Source of the DNA: Bryobacterales bacterium
GTDB taxonomy: Bacteria; Acidobacteriota; Terriglobia; Bryobacterales; Bryobacteraceae
Assembly: GCA_020847315.1 (NCBI GenBank)
Contig: JADLCF010000250.1
Coordinates: forward strand, 1-39,985
Length of the DNA: 39,985 nt
Direction of reading: 5' to 3'
Notes under the pieces: generated by a model
The model's input: only the letters and a program-made list of their open reading frames with translations
What the model was told of the DNA's origin: nothing
Database searches by the model: none
Program-made: the position numbers and the translations under genes
Shown: one piece after another, positions 31,107 to 38,975 of the stretch
Numbering within the stretch: the first letter of the stretch is position 1
Layout of the letters: every line of letters starts with the position of its first letter

Positions 31107-32459
31107 CTATTTCGTCTCGCCGTCCTTGCGCCCCGGAGGCACGTTTTCCTTGCCGCCGTAGGCTTCGTCCAGCACTTCCATCACGTGCAGCACGCGCTGG
31201 CCGCTGCCGTGCATGCGGACGCCGGCCTGTAATTGCAGCAGGCAGCCGGGGTTCGCCGATGCAATGATCTCCGCGCTCGTTCCATTTGCATAGCCCATCT
31301 TCTTTTCGAGCAGAGCCATGGACATCTCGGTATGCTGCACGTTGTAGATACCCGCGCTTCCGCAGCAATGGTCCGCGCACGGCATCTCTTTGAAGGTCAG
31401 CCCCGGAACGAGTTTCAGAAGCGTTCGCGGCGGGAGTGGCAGCTTCTGGCCGTGCGTCAGGTGGCAGGAATCCTGGTAGGTCACTGTGGCTTGGAATTCC
31501 CGCTCCGGGCGCATGGGTCCGATTGCCGCCAGGAATTCGTTGACATCCTTGATCTTCCCGGCAAACCGGATGGCCGCTTCCGCATGGGCGGGGTCGTCTT
31601 CGAGCAGGCCTCCGTATTCCTTGAGCGCGCAGCCGCAGCCTGCCGTGTTGGTAAGAATGGCGTCGAATGCGCCGGCGGGCATTGCCTCGATATTCCGCAT
31701 GGCCAGCCTCTGTGCGTCATCCTTGCGGCCCGCATGCACGTGCAGTGCGCCGCAGCAGGTCTGCCCGGCGGGGACCACCACTTCGCAGCCGTTTCGTTGC
31801 AGCACGCGAACGGTGGCCTCATGCAGATTTGCGAAGCTCACGTTCGCCATGCACCCGCCCAGGAATGCCACCCGGTAGCGGGTTTCGCCAACTGCGGGAA
31901 ACGTCTTGCCGTAATGCCGGAAGAAACTGGGCAGCGTCGCTCGCGGGCTCAGCGCGGCCAATTCCTTCAGGCGCGGGAACGCATTCAATAGCCCTGCGCG
32001 ATTCACAAAACGCTCGAGGCCGCTGCGCTGATAGAGATAGAGCGGCGCCGCCAGCAGCCGTAGCCAGTGTGGAGAGGGCAGCACCTTTCCGAACAGGAAA
32101 TCGCGCGTGATCCGCTCCACCCAAGGCCGCGTGGCGTGCTCCTCGAGATCCGCCCGCGCCGCTTCCACCAGCCGCCCGTAGGGCACGCCCGAAGGGCAGG
32201 CCGTTTCACACGCGCGGCACGCCAGACATAACTCGATGTGGCTCCGGTAGTTTTCGTCCAGTTCGGCGCGGCACTCGTTTACCCGGATCATCTGGTAGAT
32301 GCGTCCGCGCGGCGAATCCATTTCAAGCCCAAGCTCGCGATAAGTGGGGCACGCATTCAGGCAAAGCCCGCAATGGACGCAGGTGTCCAGGTCCTGGCGC
32401 TTCGGCCCGGTGGCTCGCAGCACGGGGAGTTCGTTGCCGCCGATCTCAGAACCAGCCAT
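31107..32459 (-). CDS. glcF: Glycolate oxidase iron-sulfur subunit
   Basis: A 450-residue iron-sulfur subunit of glycolate oxidase (GlcDEF), which oxidises glycolate to glyoxylate and passes electrons to the respiratory chain at the membrane. Two [4Fe-4S] ferredoxin motifs are visible: CVHCGLCLNACPTY (about residues 27-40) and CLACRACETACPSGVPYG (about 78-95). Two CCG-type domains follow: LGGCMANVSFANLHEA and QTCCGALHVHAGRKDDAQRL, then CHLTHGQKLP and CADHCCGSAGIYNV. Its start overlaps the glcE stop by 14 bp, so the two are co-expressed. The catalytic glcD subunit is not next to them. Confidence 0.95.
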   Translation of the reverse strand: MAGSEIGGNELPVLRATGPKRQDLDTCVHCGLCLNACPTYRELGLEMDSPRGRIYQMIRVNECRAELDENYRSHIELCLACRACETACPSGVPYGRLVEAARADLEEHATRPWVERITRDFLFGKVLPSPHWLRLLAAPLYLYQRSGLERFVNRAGLLNAFPRLKELAALSPRATLPSFFRHYGKTFPAVGETRYRVAFLGGCMANVSFANLHEATVRVLQRNGCEVVVPAGQTCCGALHVHAGRKDDAQRLAMRNIEAMPAGAFDAILTNTAGCGCALKEYGGLLEDDPAHAEAAIRFAGKIKDVNEFLAAIGPMRPEREFQATVTYQDSCHLTHGQKLPLPPRTLLKLVPGLTFKEMPCADHCCGSAGIYNVQHTEMSMALLEKKMGYANGTSAEIIASANPGCLLQLQAGVRMHGSGQRVLHVMEVLDEAYGGKENVPPGRKDGETK

Positions 32460-33588
32460 GCAGCCTCCCCCGGTTGATCAGTCCCCGTGGATCGAAATGC
32501 GATTTCACGCGTTCCATGAGATCGAGGCATGCCGGCGCTCTCGTGTGAGCGGCCGCCTCTCGCGCCGCTGCCGAAGCGCTCAGAAGCAGCACCGCGCGCC
32601 CTTGCCGTTCGAGGAATTGCATCGTCTCGAGCGCCGCCTCCGAATCCCGGTAGGAAGCATAGACGACCCCGGACGCCGCCCTAGCCATGACCCGTCCGCC
32701 CAGCGAAGCGGCATCGGAGAACAGCCGCGAATGCACGGTGGAGAGTTGCAGCACCGCGCCATCCGCGTAGCCCGTCACCTGATGCTGGAACCATTCTCGC
32801 AAGCGCAGCCACAGAAACGGCTCCAATTCCGGATCCACCGGTTCCGGAAGGTCGAGGCCTTTGCGCAGCCGCTCGATCACGGCCGGCGGACTTGCGTAGC
32901 GGATCAGCAGGGCGCTCCCGTTCAGCCGCAGAAGCTCGCCCGCGGTGGCATTCACGTAGTCGACGGCGATAGGCTGGGCGATGCCGCGTAGCACGCGATC
33001 CCGCGCCGCACGGTACTCGGCCTCCATGCGGCCCTGGATGAGAAACGTCGTGGTCTGCTTCTCGAGCGGAGACACCCGAAAATTCAACGTGAGCATCGGG
33101 CCCAGCACGCCCCAACTTCCCACAAAGAGCTTGTTGAGGTCGTAACCGGCAACGTTCTTGGCCACCATCGCGCCCGATTGCACCAGACGTCCCTGCCAGT
33201 CTGCGAACTCGACACCGATCACAAAGTCGCGCGCCGTGCCATAGCCGCGGCGACGGGATCCGCAGAGGTTCGCCGCCACCACGCCCCCCACGGTGGCGCC
33301 GTCGTAAAACGGCGGGTCGAGCGGCAGCATTTGTCCTTCGGCCGCCAGTGTCTTCGCCAGATCGGCGTAGGGCATTCCAGCACCCACCCGGATAGTGAGG
33401 TCACGAGGTTCGTATTCGCCGATGAAGCTCAGCCCGCTCGTGTCAAACGCCACGTCGGCGTCCGTTACCGGACCCGCAAACCGGGGTTTCGTATTCGCGC
33501 CCTGCACCCGCAATCGGGCGCCCTCCCGGTAAGCGTCTCCCCAGGCTTGCGCGAACTCGAGGGGCGATGATGGGGTGTGAACAACCAT
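32446..33588 (-). CDS. glcE: Glycolate oxidase FAD-binding subunit
   Basis: A 380-residue FAD-binding subunit of glycolate oxidase. The PCMH-type FAD domain is seen from RLRVQGANTKPRFAG through IRVGAGMPYADLAKTLAAEGQMLPLDPP and ATVGGVVAANLCGSRRRGYGTARDFVIGVEF to the KNVAGYDLNKLFVGSWGVLG segment; the C-terminal cap ends with FDPRGLINRGRLHGW, the typical family ending. Length is normal for GlcE (350-390). ATG 33588 is the natural start. It overlaps glcF downstream. Because glcD would normally be upstream but the neighbour is a ModA-like gene, the enzyme must pair with a GlcD encoded elsewhere. Confidence 0.94.
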   Translation of the reverse strand: MVVHTPSSPLEFAQAWGDAYREGARLRVQGANTKPRFAGPVTDADVAFDTSGLSFIGEYEPRDLTIRVGAGMPYADLAKTLAAEGQMLPLDPPFYDGATVGGVVAANLCGSRRRGYGTARDFVIGVEFADWQGRLVQSGAMVAKNVAGYDLNKLFVGSWGVLGPMLTLNFRVSPLEKQTTTFLIQGRMEAEYRAARDRVLRGIAQPIAVDYVNATAGELLRLNGSALLIRYASPPAVIERLRKGLDLPEPVDPELEPFLWLRLREWFQHQVTGYADGAVLQLSTVHSRLFSDAASLGGRVMARAASGVVYASYRDSEAALETMQFLERQGRAVLLLSASAAAREAAAHTRAPACLDLMERVKSHFDPRGLINRGRLHGWF

Positions 33589-33681
33589 GGATTCTCACTG
33601 GGCCGCCGATGCATCCCGCCCGTTCCGCACAATCTTCGCCATGGAAGGGCTAACGCGGGAAGCAATCGAGAGTACGCACCA

Positions 33682-34542
33682 TCATATCGTGACGGCATCG
33701 CCGCGCCATGCCGAATCCCACCGGGCGGGAGATTCGTCCGTGTTCCCAGTGCTAGGGCGTTGCGGTCTGCCCACTGACCGCGCGATGGGGGAGGGCAGCC
33801 CGAAACCGTGTTCGCGGAACAATGCCTGCGCCGGCGCGTCTCCCAGCATCTTGAGAAACTGCATGCCTTCGTCGTGGCGCGCGCTCTTCGAGACCACGCC
33901 GCCCGCCTGCCGGATGGGCGCGTGCTGGTTCTCCGGAACCAGTTCCCCTTTCAGCGGCCGCACCGTTGACCAGGAACTGATGAGGGCGTCCGCGTTCCCG
34001 CTCTCCGCGAATTGCGCCGCCTGGCGCACGTTCTCCCCGTAGACGATCTTCGGTTCCAGCTCCTTCCAGATTCCCGCCCGTTCGAGATAATCCCTTGCCG
34101 CCTCACCGTATGGTGCATGCGCCGGATTCGCGATAGCAATGCGCCGAATGCCGGGCTGAAGCAGATCCCGAGCCTCCTGAATCCGGATTCCCTTGGCCCA
34201 GACGCCCAGACGGCCCAGCGCATAGACCCTCACCGAATCCGGCAGAATCTTGCCCTTGCCGGCCAGTTCTTCCACGTAGCGCGCATTCGCGGAGAGATAG
34301 ACGTCGAACGGCGCGCCCTGCTCAATTTGCCTCGCCAGCATCCCGCTGGATCCGATGACGAAACGGAGCCGTTTGCCGGAAGTCTGAAAGTACAGAGCGC
34401 CGATAGGCTCGGAAAGGGGGCTCAAATCCGCTGCCGCCGCCACCGTGAGAGGTTCCGTTTGCGTATCTTCTTTCGGACCGGCGCAAGATGCTATGAGGAG
34501 ACTCAACAGAAGTACAGCAGTAGTTGACAATATGCCACTCAT
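33682..34542 (-). CDS. ModA-like periplasmic substrate-binding lipoprotein
   Basis: A 286-residue extracytoplasmic solute-binding protein of the molybdate (ModA) class. The start is ATG 34542 (MSGILSTTAVLLLSLLIASCAG): the lipobox IASC predicts a diacylated lipoprotein on the outer face of the membrane; the frame is open further upstream only across the intergenic region and dnaK. The oxyanion-binding stretches are LTVAAAADLSPLSEPIGALY, FVIGSSGMLARQIEQGAPFDVYLSA and ANPAHAPYGEAARDYLERAGIW. It ends GFGLPSP plus an unusual ~30-residue tail. The permease (modB) and ATPase (modC) are not in the window. Molybdate or tungstate is likely, but other oxyanions cannot be excluded. Divergent from dnaK. 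Confidence 0.85.
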   Translation of the reverse strand: MSGILSTTAVLLLSLLIASCAGPKEDTQTEPLTVAAAADLSPLSEPIGALYFQTSGKRLRFVIGSSGMLARQIEQGAPFDVYLSANARYVEELAGKGKILPDSVRVYALGRLGVWAKGIRIQEARDLLQPGIRRIAIANPAHAPYGEAARDYLERAGIWKELEPKIVYGENVRQAAQFAESGNADALISSWSTVRPLKGELVPENQHAPIRQAGGVVSKSARHDEGMQFLKMLGDAPAQALFREHGFGLPSPIARSVGRPQRPSTGNTDESPARWDSAWRGDAVTI

Positions 34543-34590
34543 ATTCGATAATGGGGATGGACTAAAACTGATGCCGCCAGAGACCGCAAT

Positions 34591-34702
34591 GGCTTCGTTT
34601 CGTAAGACGCTCATGTTGCGGCGCCTCCGTGCGCGCTCGTGCGCCGTTTCCGGGGTTGTCTCCGGATCGCGGCCGGGCCAGTTGGGTTCGTTTCGTAATT
34701 TG
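34591..34702 (+). repeat. Two TTCGTTTCGTAA repeat units in the modA-dnaK gap
   Basis: GGCTTCGTTTCGTAAGACG (34591-34609) and GGGTTCGTTTCGTAATTTG (34684-34702). Related units occur at 19841, 19932 and 20768 within or at the end of the STGPRT-family gene. The 200-bp gap 34543-34747 otherwise holds the dnaK promoter region; no classical CIRCE and no clear HAIR operator was found. Confidence 0.6.
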
Positions 34703-34747
34703 AGGCAATAACGCCGCAAGACTCTTACGGAGGAAGAAAAGGCAGTC

Positions 34748-36679
34748 ATGAGCAAGATTATCGGCATTGACCTCGGCACCACCAATTCCGTGGTTGCCGT
34801 CATGGAAGGAGGCACGCCCGTTGTCGTTCCGAACCAGGAAGGCGCCCGGACCACGCCGTCCGTCGTGGCGTTCACGAAGAACAACGAGCGGCTGGTAGGC
34901 CAGGTGGCCAAGCGGCAGGCGGTCACCAACCCGGAGAATACCATTTATTCGATCAAGCGCTTCATGGGCCGCCGCTACGGTGAAGTGTCGGAGGAGACCA
35001 AGCTGGTTCCCTACAAAGTGGTGCAGGGGGACAAGGGCGATGCGCGCGTCGAGATCGGCGACAAGAAGCTCGCCCCGCCCGAGATCTCCTCGATGGTGCT
35101 CGGCAAGCTCAAGGAAGCGGCGGAAGCCTACCTTGGCGAAAAGGTCACCAAAGCGGTCATCACCGTGCCGGCCTATTTCAACGACGAGCAGCGCCAGGCC
35201 ACCAAGGACGCCGGGCAGGTTGCCGGTCTCGAAGTGATGCGCATCATCAACGAGCCTACGGCCGCCGCGCTCGCCTATGGCCTCGACAAGAAGACCAACG
35301 AAGTCATCGCCGTGTACGATTTCGGCGGCGGCACCTTCGATATCTCCATCCTTGAGGTGGGCGACGGCGTGGTGGAAGTGAAGTCCACGAACGGCGACAC
35401 CCACCTTGGGGGCGATAATATCGACCATCTCATCATCGATTGGCTGATCACCGAGTTCAAGCAGGCCGAGGGAATCGATCTCTCGGGAGACCAGATGGCG
35501 CTCCAACGGCTGAAGGAAGCGGCGGAGAAGGCCAAGATTGAACTCTCGACGACAATGGAGACGGAGATCAACCTCCCCTTCATCACGGCCAATCAAAGCG
35601 GACCGAAGCACCTGCTGCAGAAACTCACGCGCGCCCGTTTCGAGCAAATGATCGATCCGCTGGTGAAGCGTTCGCTCGAGCCCTGCAAGCGCGCGCTCTC
35701 CGACGCCGGCCTGAAGCCCAGCGACATCCAGGAGGTTGTTCTGGTGGGCGGCTCCACCCGTATTCCGAAGGTGCAGGCGGCGGTGCGCGAGCTCTTTGGC
35801 AAAGAACCGAACAAGACCGTCAACCCGGACGAAGTGGTCGCGGTGGGCGCGGCCGTCCAGGGCGGCGTGCTCGGCGGCGAAGTGAAGGACGTGCTGCTGC
35901 TCGACGTCACTCCCCTGTCTCTAGGCATCGAGACGCTGGGCGGCGTGTTCACGAAGCTCATCGACCGGAATACGACCATTCCCACGCGTAAGAGCGAGGT
36001 CTTTTCGACGGCGTCCGACAGCCAGACCAGCGTGGAGATCAAGACCTTCCAGGGCGAGCGCTCGATGGCGGCCGATAACCGTCTGCTGGGCGTCTTCCAA
36101 CTGGTCGGCATCCCTCCGGCCCCCCGCGGCGTCCCTCAGGTGGAAGTAACCTTCGATATTGACGCCAACGGAATCCTGCACGTCAGCGCGAAAGACCGCG
36201 CCACGAACAACGAGCAGAAGATCACTATCTCTTCCTCCTCCGGCCTCAGCAAGGAGGAAGTGGAAAAGATGGCCAAGGATGCGGAAGCGCACCAGGGCGA
36301 AGACCGCCAGCGCAAGGAGGAAATCGAGGCTCGCAATCAGCTCGACTCGATGATCTACAACACGGAGAAGATGTTGAACGAGAATCGCTCTAAGCTGGGC
36401 GAGACCGAAGTGAAGAACGTGGAAGCCGCGCTCACCGGGGCCAAGGACGCGATCAAGGAGGGCGGGCTCGACAAGATCCGCGCGGCCAACGATCAACTCA
36501 CCCAGGCCAGCCACAAACTGGCCGAGGCCATGTATGCGGCCTCCGCGCAGCAATCCGCGCAGCCCGGTCCCGATCCGCAATCCGGCAACCCCGGAGCCGG
36601 CGCGGGCGCCACTGACGGGAAAAAGGCCGATGAGAACGTCGTGGACGCCGAGTTCGTGGACGTCGAAGATCGCAAGTAG
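34748..36679 (+). CDS. dnaK: Chaperone protein DnaK (Hsp70)
   Basis: A 643-residue Hsp70 chaperone that binds unfolded peptides in an ATP-driven cycle with DnaJ and GrpE. The nucleotide-binding domain begins [22 protein letters not shown] and shows [16 protein letters not shown] (phosphate 2) and [14 protein letters not shown] (adenosine site); the linker [19 protein letters not shown] leads to the beta-sandwich substrate domain and helical lid. The C-terminus is the acidic [10 protein letters not shown] typical of bacterial DnaK. ATG 34748 is preceded by GGAGGAAG. It is followed 74 bp later by dnaJ, then hspR, so heat-inducible control by HspR is expected. Confidence 0.99.
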   Translation: MSKIIGIDLGTTNSVVAVMEGGTPVVVPNQEGARTTPSVVAFTKNNERLVGQVAKRQAVTNPENTIYSIKRFMGRRYGEVSEETKLVPYKVVQGDKGDARVEIGDKKLAPPEISSMVLGKLKEAAEAYLGEKVTKAVITVPAYFNDEQRQATKDAGQVAGLEVMRIINEPTAAALAYGLDKKTNEVIAVYDFGGGTFDISILEVGDGVVEVKSTNGDTHLGGDNIDHLIIDWLITEFKQAEGIDLSGDQMALQRLKEAAEKAKIELSTTMETEINLPFITANQSGPKHLLQKLTRARFEQMIDPLVKRSLEPCKRALSDAGLKPSDIQEVVLVGGSTRIPKVQAAVRELFGKEPNKTVNPDEVVAVGAAVQGGVLGGEVKDVLLLDVTPLSLGIETLGGVFTKLIDRNTTIPTRKSEVFSTASDSQTSVEIKTFQGERSMAADNRLLGVFQLVGIPPAPRGVPQVEVTFDIDANGILHVSAKDRATNNEQKITISSSSGLSKEEVEKMAKDAEAHQGEDRQRKEEIEARNQLDSMIYNTEKMLNENRSKLGETEVKNVEAALTGAKDAIKEGGLDKIRAANDQLTQASHKLAEAMYAASAQQSAQPGPDPQSGNPGAGAGATDGKKADENVVDAEFVDVEDRK

Positions 36680-36753
36680 GCGGTTCCCCGCCTCGATTCG
36701 CGGAGACGGGCGAGGGCTCGTCTCCGCTCCGAACCTCAGTGTGAATCAAACTC

Positions 36754-37941
36754 ATGGCTACCGAGAACTATTACGAAACGCTGGGCGTCGAAAAGAAGGC
36801 GACCCCGGAGGAAATCAGGAAGGCGTACAAGCGGCTCGCCCGCAAGCATCACCCGGATTTGAACCCAAGCGACAAGGTAGCCGAAGACCGCTTCAAGAAG
36901 GTGCAGGAAGCTTATAGCATCCTCAACGACCCGAAGAAGCGGGAAGTGTACGACCAGTACGGATTCTATTCCGACAACATCCCGCCAGGAGGCGCGCCGC
37001 CCGGAGGGGGGTACCGTCCCGGCCCGGGGATGGACTTCAACGGTTTTGATTTCGGGGATTTTGCGCAGACCGCCGGTGGCGCCGCCGGCGCGGGCGGATT
37101 TCCCGGCGGCGATGCCGGCGGTGGCGGCGCGGGCTTCCGAGACCTGTTCGACCAGTTCTTTAAGCGTTCCGGCGGCGCCTCGCGCGCGCCGCAAAAGCAG
37201 CAGGGTTCCGATCTTGAGTACGGTCTCGATATCGACTTCTGGCAAGCGATCCGAGGCACGCAGATCCGCCTGACGATCAACCGCCAGGAACTCTGCGCCA
37301 CTTGTGGAGGGAGTGGTTCGGCGGGCGGGGCCGAGACGATCTGTCCGCAATGCCATGGTTCAGGAACCATTGAGCAAAACGCCGGGGCAATGCGGTTCAA
37401 GGTGACCTGCTCCCGCTGCGGGGGCACGGGGCGATTGCGCAATACGTGCCCTGCCTGCCACGGCGACGGCCGGGTATTGAGGCAGGATACGGTGGAAGTC
37501 CGGATTCCCGCGGGCGCCCGCACGGGGTCGCGGCTGCGCATTAGCGGGAAGGGGAACGCCGGCGAAGGCGGCGGTTTGCCCGGCGACCTCTATATCACGA
37601 CGCGGGTGCAGCCTCACCCGGTCTTCGATTGGCAGGGCGACGACATCCACGTGCAGCTTCCCATCACGGTGAGCGAAGCCGGCTTGGGCGCGAAGATCGA
37701 CGTGCCCACGATTGACGGGCGTGCGACGCTGCGCATCCCGCCCGGAACCCAGAACGGCCAGAAACTGCGCATGAGAGAGAAGGGCGTGCTGAATTCGAAA
37801 AGCGGCAAACGCGGCGATGAGATCGTCGAGATCGTTCTCCGCGCCCCGGATACACGCGACGAGAAAGTGCGCGATCTGCTCAAGGAACTCCAGACGGCGG
37901 ACCAGACCGATCCGCGCGAGGAATTGTGGACGAAGGTCTAG
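36754..37941 (+). CDS. dnaJ: Chaperone protein DnaJ
   Basis: A 395-residue type I J-protein that delivers substrates to DnaK and stimulates its ATPase. The J domain (residues 1-70) contains the HPD signature in [12 protein letters not shown] Gly-rich region follows ([30 protein letters not shown]). The four zinc-binding CxxCxGxG motifs are [24 protein letters not shown] and CPACHGDG (about residues 183-240), then the C-terminal substrate-binding domains ([48 protein letters not shown]). Length is typical. It lies in the dnaK-dnaJ-hspR operon. The ribosome-binding site is weak. Confidence 0.98.
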   Translation: MATENYYETLGVEKKATPEEIRKAYKRLARKHHPDLNPSDKVAEDRFKKVQEAYSILNDPKKREVYDQYGFYSDNIPPGGAPPGGGYRPGPGMDFNGFDFGDFAQTAGGAAGAGGFPGGDAGGGGAGFRDLFDQFFKRSGGASRAPQKQQGSDLEYGLDIDFWQAIRGTQIRLTINRQELCATCGGSGSAGGAETICPQCHGSGTIEQNAGAMRFKVTCSRCGGTGRLRNTCPACHGDGRVLRQDTVEVRIPAGARTGSRLRISGKGNAGEGGGLPGDLYITTRVQPHPVFDWQGDDIHVQLPITVSEAGLGAKIDVPTIDGRATLRIPPGTQNGQKLRMREKGVLNSKSGKRGDEIVEIVLRAPDTRDEKVRDLLKELQTADQTDPREELWTKV

Positions 37942-37982
37942 TTCCGGCGATACCATGACATTCGCGGTGGGTGGATAAGACC

Positions 37983-38396
37983 ATGGCGGCAAGGAAGAAA
38001 ACCAAAGCGGCATACATGATTTCGGCGGTCTCCGAGCAATACGGAATCCACCCGCAGACTCTGCGTCTGTATGAGCGTGAGGGCCTGCTCTTCCCCTCGC
38101 GCTCCGAGGGCAACACCCGCCTCTACACGGACGAAGATCTTGAACGGCTGGAAGTGATCCTGCAACTCACCCGCGAATTCGGAGTGAATCTGGCGGGGGT
38201 CGAGATCATTCTCAACATGCGCCAGAAAATGGAGATGATGCAGCAGCAGATGCAGGAGTTCGTCGAAAGCCTGAACGAAGAGATGTCGATTCGTCTCACG
38301 CCTCCTCCGCCTCCCGAGCGCGGAAGCCTCATCCCGGTGATTCGCATGCCCGGGATTGTGCGTCACGGCCCTCCGGAGGAGAAGAAGCCGAAATAG
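37983..38396 (+). CDS. hspR: HspR-type MerR-family heat-shock repressor
   Basis: A 137-residue MerR-family regulator. YMISAVSEQYGIHPQTLRLYEREGLL is the winged HTH and FPSRSEGNTRLYTDEDLERLEVI the second helix; LTREFGVNLAGVEIILNMR begins a coiled coil that continues as QKMEMMQQQMQEF. This is the HspR pattern: it represses dnaK operons and is itself stabilised by DnaK, giving feedback control. A position directly after dnaJ is usual in actinobacteria and some Acidobacteriota. ATG 37983 is chosen, with GGTGG ahead; GTG 37971 would add four residues. No canonical HAIR operator was found upstream of dnaK. Confidence 0.92.
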   Translation: MAARKKTKAAYMISAVSEQYGIHPQTLRLYEREGLLFPSRSEGNTRLYTDEDLERLEVILQLTREFGVNLAGVEIILNMRQKMEMMQQQMQEFVESLNEEMSIRLTPPPPPERGSLIPVIRMPGIVRHGPPEEKKPK

Positions 38397-38528
38397 CTTC
38401 GCGGTTTCCGTAAGCTGTCCGGCCTCCCTGACGCCGCAACGCTTCCCTTTGCAGGCTGAAAGCGGTAGACGATCTCATGCAGGCCGTAGTATTCTAAAGG
38501 TTGCGCTGCTGCGCTCGCGAGGAAAGCC

Positions 38529-38732
38529 ATGTCGATTCCCAACGTAAAGCGTTACCGTCTCACCAGCCCCGATGGGGACCATGCCAGCTTGATGGCCGTG
38601 ATTCCGAAGGGGACGGATGTGGAAGCGTACCTCAAAGAGGCTTCAGCCCGCTTTGACTGGAAAGCGTACCGGGACATGAAGGCCTCGATCAATAAGGTCC
38701 GTGTCGGTCAGCAGAAGCAGAAGAAGAAGTAG
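38529..38732 (+). CDS. Small basic protein of unknown function
   Basis: A 67-residue protein: SIPNVKRYRLTSPDGDHASL, then AVIPKGTDVEAYLKEASARFDWKAYRDMKAS and a very basic tail GQQKQKKK. GAGG lies 6 bp before ATG 38529, and a good terminator follows the stop by 34 bp, so it is probably a real single-gene transcript. No family recognised; the Lys-rich tail could bind nucleic acid or ribosomes, but this is a guess. Confidence 0.65.
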   Translation: MSIPNVKRYRLTSPDGDHASLMAVIPKGTDVEAYLKEASARFDWKAYRDMKASINKVRVGQQKQKKK

Positions 38733-38765
38733 TTTTCGTCTACCGGCATTCTTCGGGTATTGGAG

Positions 38766-38793
38766 AAAGGGCGGCCTTCGGGCCGCCCTTTTT
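38766..38793 (+). terminator. Intrinsic terminator after the small basic protein
   Basis: AAAGGGCGGCC (38766-38776), tetraloop TTCG, GGCCGCCCTTT (38781-38791), continuing in T residues. A perfect 11-bp stem with UUCG loop and a T-run: the standard Rho-independent form. Confidence 0.93.
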
Positions 38794-38903
38794 GTCGTTT
38801 GGCGGAGGGGTGCGCCGGTTTGTCAGCCCGGTGAGCGGGAAGTTGAGCGGACAGGCGGTGAGCTGAGGCTATCTTTGCCTTGCGTTCTGGTGGGGCTTCG
38901 CCA

Positions 38904-38931
38904 TAAAGAATTGTTCGCATCTTGCCGATGA
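38904..38931 (+). promoter_or_regulatory. Sigma-28 (FliA)-type promoter for the chemotaxis receptor
   Basis: TAAAGAAT (38904-38911), 12 spacer bases, GCCGATGA (38924-38931). The FliA consensus is TAAAGTTT, about 11 bases, GCCGATAA. The -10 element matches 7 of 8 and the -35 element 6 of 8. It ends 44 bp before the receptor ATG, in the expected place for a motility gene. Confidence 0.65.
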
Positions 38932-38975
38932 GGGAGTTGGTTGGCTTATATCAACAAATCGGATTGGGATCCGCA

